32,752 nucleotides of DNA. It comes from Nanobdellota archaeon (GTDB lineage Archaea; Nanobdellota; Nanobdellia; Pacearchaeales; UBA12030). This document shows positions 29,799 through 32,752 of this stretch, piece by piece. The position numbers and the translations under genes are program-made. Every line of letters begins with the position of its first letter. Within the stretch, counting starts at the first letter, position 1. The DNA is taken from assembly GCA_013331945.1 (NCBI GenBank), contig DUFK01000038.1, positions 13,344 to 46,095 of the forward strand, written 5' to 3'. The notes under the pieces were generated by a model. The model searched no databases. It was not told where the DNA came from and saw only the letters and a list, made by a program, of their open reading frames with translations.

Positions 29799-32582
29799 AT
29801 GCAAGACAAAAGGGCCATATCTCCACTTATCGCGACAGCAATCATAATCGCCATTACGATAACTGCCGGAGTGCTTCTTTATGCAGTTATATGGCCCATT
29901 TTGACCCAAAAGGTGACTGGAGATGCGTGCGCTGAATTTACTTTTTCCCTGGACCAGGATTCTTCGTGCACGATCGCCACGGGAGGGCAAAACGAGCTCC
30001 AAATCTCGATCGACAGAACTAAGAGCTCATCAAAAGAACCAAAAGCTGTTGCATGGCGCTTGATATTGGATGCGGATCGAGGAGAAAAAGTTTTATTCGA
30101 GAAAGAGTGGCAAGTCCATTCAGGAGAGCAGAGGAAATTTTTTGAGACCATAAGCAATGTTACGCTACAAAAGCTGGGTGGGAATATCACGAGCATAAGT
30201 GTATATCCCATCATCGAATCAAAGGGCACAAGAACCTCGTGCCAAGACTTTGTGAGAACAATTCAGAGAATGAATAAGTGTGTGTTCGCACTTGATTCAG
30301 ATGGAGATGGTGTTGGGAACACGCAGGATAATTGCCCTGCGCGGGGGAATCTAAATCAAAGAGATCTCGATGAGAACGGATTGGGGGATGCATGTGATAA
30401 TACAACTATATTCTTTGTCGCTGCGGATGGGAGCGATGCAAATGATGGAAACGAGAGCGCACCATTCAAGACGCTTGCAAAGGCGCGGGATGTGCTGCGC
30501 ACACGGATCTCAGTTGATATGAACTCATCAGCAGTCGTGGTGATTCGGGGAGGAAATTATAATATATCTGCGACTCTTTCACTAAATTACACTGACTCTG
30601 GAAAGAGTGGGCATAGAGTGATATGGAGAAATTATCCTGGAGAGACTCCGGTAATCTTTGGAAGTACTAGAATCACCACTTTCACTCCCTCAACCCAGCA
30701 AGGAGTCTTTGAAGCAAGTGCCCCGCAAAGCCTTTTTGCAAGTGGGAAGCTAGTCCTATACTGGAAGGGAGGACTGCTTGAGCCGGCAAGATATCCAAAT
30801 GCAGTAGTTCCTGATTTTACCGCAACAGATCCATGGCGAGGTGCATTCGTCTACGCAAATGCGTCGAGCAACTTAAGTGAGTTAGTAGTCTACTTCAACC
30901 ATACTGCGTTTGATTCAAGTACGTGGCAAGTGAATAATTCTCAAATCGTCATTTATACTGGATGGAATTACTGGAACGGATTCGGAAGGGTACAGAGCAT
31001 AAACTCATCGAATGGTACATTGCGTATAGCTAAATGGGGCACTGGTGCTTCGTATGCGATTACGCCGGGAAATCGCTTTTACATCCAGAACATAAGACAG
31101 CTTTTGGATGCACCCGGAGAATGGTTTTATGATAATGCAAGCGAGAAACTCTTGGTTTATCCTCCATCCGCATTTCAGCAAGGAGATTGGGCATCTGCTC
31201 CATCTACCGATCGTATCTTCTTAATAGATAATGCGTCAAATATGGAATTCAGGGGGCTGAAGATAAGCGAATTCCTTTTTGATGGGATACTTGTCAGGAA
31301 CTCCCACGACATCACGATAAGGGAAAATGAGATAAGCGATATCGGAAGCAATGAGAATCTTTACACAAGTGGCCCAAGGGTATCTGGAATAGGGATCAAT
31401 GCATACTCGGATGGGGTTGGAGATAGGAATTTTGAGAAAGTCGTGATTAAAGACAATAAGGTGCATAATATAGGTGCAATCGGAATAAAAGTTAGCAGTT
31501 GGTCCATGACATGGATTCCGGGACAGGATCGCACTAGTGATGGATATCATTTTAAGACGCTTGTTCCCGCGAACCATCAAGTTACTGGGAATAGTGTGTA
31601 TCACGTAGGAAAACTCTTCAAAGAATCTGCGATAGTCATGCGTACTGTGGGCGGAGTTGTTTCAAATAACACTATTTACGAGCTACCAAGAGTAGGAATT
31701 GTGCTTCAAGGAAACGACATGATGATAGAGTGGAACCATATCTACGACGTGAATCGAGAGACACAGGATACTGGAGGGATATATCACCTTGCAAGAAGCT
31801 GGCTTTATAGGAATAATACTCTCCGCCATAACCTTTTGCATGATATGGGGGGTTATGAATACAAGAGCCAAACCAACTCTTACCAATATCCTGGATTTTC
31901 GTGGGGACTCTATCCAGATGACTTTTCCAGCCAGTTTGAGATCCATGACAATGTGGTTGCAAGGACTGGCGGTGGATTTGTACAGATACATGCGGGAAGG
32001 GATAACTACATTCACGACAATATAGGGGTGGGAGGGAAAACAAGCCAGATGTATGCTCAAGGGGGATGGGGAGGAACTTCCTTTTTCTTGAATTACACCA
32101 AGAGCCTTGTCGGCATGTGGAGTGAGCTTGGAAACATGACTACGTGGGGATTTGATACCGCAAAGTATTATGAGAAATATCCTCTTTTGGCCAACGCGCC
32201 AGATCCAGAAACAATGAATGAGACCAGCGTGTATGACAACAACCGCTTTGAGAGAAACATATTATATTATCCTGGGAATGGAGTCTCTTCTGCATATTGG
32301 GTCAGGCATGTCGTCAATACCACTAATAACAGATTCACAAAGAATGTGATCTGGAATGGGAGTACAGGGCCTTCTCCATTCGTGCAGGATCCTGAAGCTT
32401 GGTTGCACGGAAGCAGTAACGGAAAGTACAGTTGGACCAAATGGAATTCCTTTGGCTTTGATGCAGATTCGATAATTGCAGATCCGCTCTTCGTGGATCC
32501 TGCGAATGATAATTATCTGCTGCAGCCAAATTCTCCCGCGCGGGCGCTTGGGCATCATGATATATTAGTTCCACACAAGTGA
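29799..32582 (+). CDS. Large surface protein: type IV pilin-like anchor, thrombospondin-3-like segment, parallel beta-helix
   Basis: 927 residues. The start KRAISPLIATAIIIAITITAG is an archaeal type IV pilin N-terminus (class III signal peptide followed by a hydrophobic helix). After a beta domain comes DSDGDGVGNTQDNCP...GLGDACD (about 166-200), a calcium-binding thrombospondin-type-3 segment. FFVAADGSDANDGNESAPF (about 205-223) begins a right-handed beta-helix of the pectate lyase/NosD type (about 220-900), with repeated N-x-I/V-x-x-N turns. Many NxS/T sites suggest glycosylation. Such folds bind or cleave polysaccharides; catalytic residues cannot be assigned by eye. GAGG lies four bases before the ATG, and TAATTTAAAG is a likely TATA box. 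Confidence 0.88.
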   Translation: MQDKRAISPLIATAIIIAITITAGVLLYAVIWPILTQKVTGDACAEFTFSLDQDSSCTIATGGQNELQISIDRTKSSSKEPKAVAWRLILDADRGEKVLFEKEWQVHSGEQRKFFETISNVTLQKLGGNITSISVYPIIESKGTRTSCQDFVRTIQRMNKCVFALDSDGDGVGNTQDNCPARGNLNQRDLDENGLGDACDNTTIFFVAADGSDANDGNESAPFKTLAKARDVLRTRISVDMNSSAVVVIRGGNYNISATLSLNYTDSGKSGHRVIWRNYPGETPVIFGSTRITTFTPSTQQGVFEASAPQSLFASGKLVLYWKGGLLEPARYPNAVVPDFTATDPWRGAFVYANASSNLSELVVYFNHTAFDSSTWQVNNSQIVIYTGWNYWNGFGRVQSINSSNGTLRIAKWGTGASYAITPGNRFYIQNIRQLLDAPGEWFYDNASEKLLVYPPSAFQQGDWASAPSTDRIFLIDNASNMEFRGLKISEFLFDGILVRNSHDITIRENEISDIGSNENLYTSGPRVSGIGINAYSDGVGDRNFEKVVIKDNKVHNIGAIGIKVSSWSMTWIPGQDRTSDGYHFKTLVPANHQVTGNSVYHVGKLFKESAIVMRTVGGVVSNNTIYELPRVGIVLQGNDMMIEWNHIYDVNRETQDTGGIYHLARSWLYRNNTLRHNLLHDMGGYEYKSQTNSYQYPGFSWGLYPDDFSSQFEIHDNVVARTGGGFVQIHAGRDNYIHDNIGVGGKTSQMYAQGGWGGTSFFLNYTKSLVGMWSELGNMTTWGFDTAKYYEKYPLLANAPDPETMNETSVYDNNRFERNILYYPGNGVSSAYWVRHVVNTTNNRFTKNVIWNGSTGPSPFVQDPEAWLHGSSNGKYSWTKWNSFGFDADSIIADPLFVDPANDNYLLQPNSPARALGHHDILVPHK

Positions 32583-32583
32583 A

Positions 32584-32610
32584 CGCAGGAGATGATTTAG
32601 ATAGCCTGCG
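32584..32610 (+). terminator. Inverted repeat just after the beta-helix gene
   Basis: CGCAGG (32584-32589) pairs with CCTGCG (32605-32610) one base after the stop codon, with a 15-base loop. It mirrors the hairpin after the 225-aa gene ahead of element A. Confidence 0.4.
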
Positions 32611-32615
32611 GGAAA

Positions 32616-32629
32616 CATTTATATATTTC
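32616..32629 (+). promoter_or_regulatory. Strong TATA box upstream of element B
   Basis: ACATTTATATATTT, nearly the same as the box of the micro-ORF unit at 12669. A start near 32650 would precede the first stem of element B by about 16 nt. Confidence 0.55.
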
Positions 32630-32665
32630 TAGGCCATTAAAAGAAGAGCAAAAATAGAGGGAAGA

Positions 32666-32716
32666 CGCTCGAAAAGCCCTGCTTTTCGGCGCGCCGGAAT
32701 GCAGGGCATTCCGTGC
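32666..32716 (+). ncRNA. Composite two-hairpin element, copy B
   Basis: CGC-T-C, stem GAAAAGC/GCTTTTC with CCT loop, G-GCG, then CCGGAATGCAGGGCATTCCG and GC. The flanks and second hairpin match copy A at 16371-16423 (minus) with three substitutions outside the first stem, whose two arms differ together. GAAG also precedes both copies. Its target, if a leader, would be a gene beyond the window's right edge; a further TATAAAAG lies at 32720-32727. Confidence 0.55.
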
Positions 32717-32752
32717 GGGTATAAAAGTTCATTGTTATTTCTGAATAAGATA

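Noticed and set aside
1-32752. tRNA, rRNA or other known structural RNA genes
   Set aside because: No cloverleaf with a T-loop GGTTCRA motif in an intergenic region and no rRNA-like stretch was found by reading; a covariance search would be decisive.

Overview
The window looks like a chromosomal stretch from an archaeon, probably a DPANN-type lineage (Woesearchaeota, Pacearchaeota or Diapherotrites-like). The phylum is inferred; the domain is well supported. The evidence is a FEN1 flap endonuclease and a family B DNA polymerase that both end in PCNA-binding (PIP) tails, a Trm5-type tRNA m1G37 methyltransferase, a Dph6-like ATP-PPase, a HerA-like ATPase, a TrmB-type regulator, an archaeal type IV pilin-like N-terminus, and TATA boxes centred about 26 nt upstream of many start codons, which implies leaderless transcripts. 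I saw no rRNA, tRNA or CRISPR array. No gap between genes exceeds about 300 bases.

Layout. 1-1746 (minus): HtpX protease cut by the window edge, an unknown protein, and a CxxC-x17-CxxC zinc-ribbon protein. 1944-7673 (minus): a compact, visibly A/T-rich operon with overlapping or nearly touching genes. It encodes a D12-class adenine methyltransferase, an SF2 helicase with an N-terminal phospholipase D (PLD)-like nuclease domain, a 69-aa protein, a DndD/SMC-like ATPase with a C-x-C hook, and a 161-aa protein. It reads as a horizontally acquired defence or restriction system that fits no named system I can recall. 7699-11236 (minus): a glycosidase-like lipoprotein and a membrane-anchored six-repeat Asp-box protein, translationally linked. 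11327-12757 (plus): a HerA-like ATPase, then a tiny transcription unit with a strong Shine-Dalgarno site that encodes only ten residues. 12812-17210 (minus): Trm5, a secreted N-acetylmuramoyl-L-alanine amidase, a seven-repeat PD40 propeller and two helical proteins of unknown function.

17312-22891 (plus): an unknown protein, a DUF2283 protein, then a run of unknown membrane and coiled-coil proteins ending in a membrane-anchored JAMM-motif protein. 22939-24676 (minus): an AbrB-PIN toxin-antitoxin pair directly downstream of fen1. A second copy of the last seven FEN1 codons and a stop lies on the far side of the pair, in frame with the toxin. 24734-27211 (plus): DNA polymerase B, sharing one palindromic TATA box with fen1. 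27213-28909: an A/T-rich pair of divergent genes, one unknown and one TrmB-like regulator. 28915-29619 (minus): Dph6-like. 29799-32582 (plus): a 927-residue surface protein with a pilin-like anchor, a calcium-binding thrombospondin-3-like segment and a parallel beta-helix.

The most unusual signals outside the genes are two copies of a composite two-hairpin element (16371-16423 minus and 32666-32716 plus). The flanks and second hairpin are conserved, while the first hairpin's stem changes on both arms so that pairing is kept. Both copies sit just downstream of a TATA box that itself follows a hairpin at the end of the previous gene. This suggests a structured 5' leader or small RNA family.
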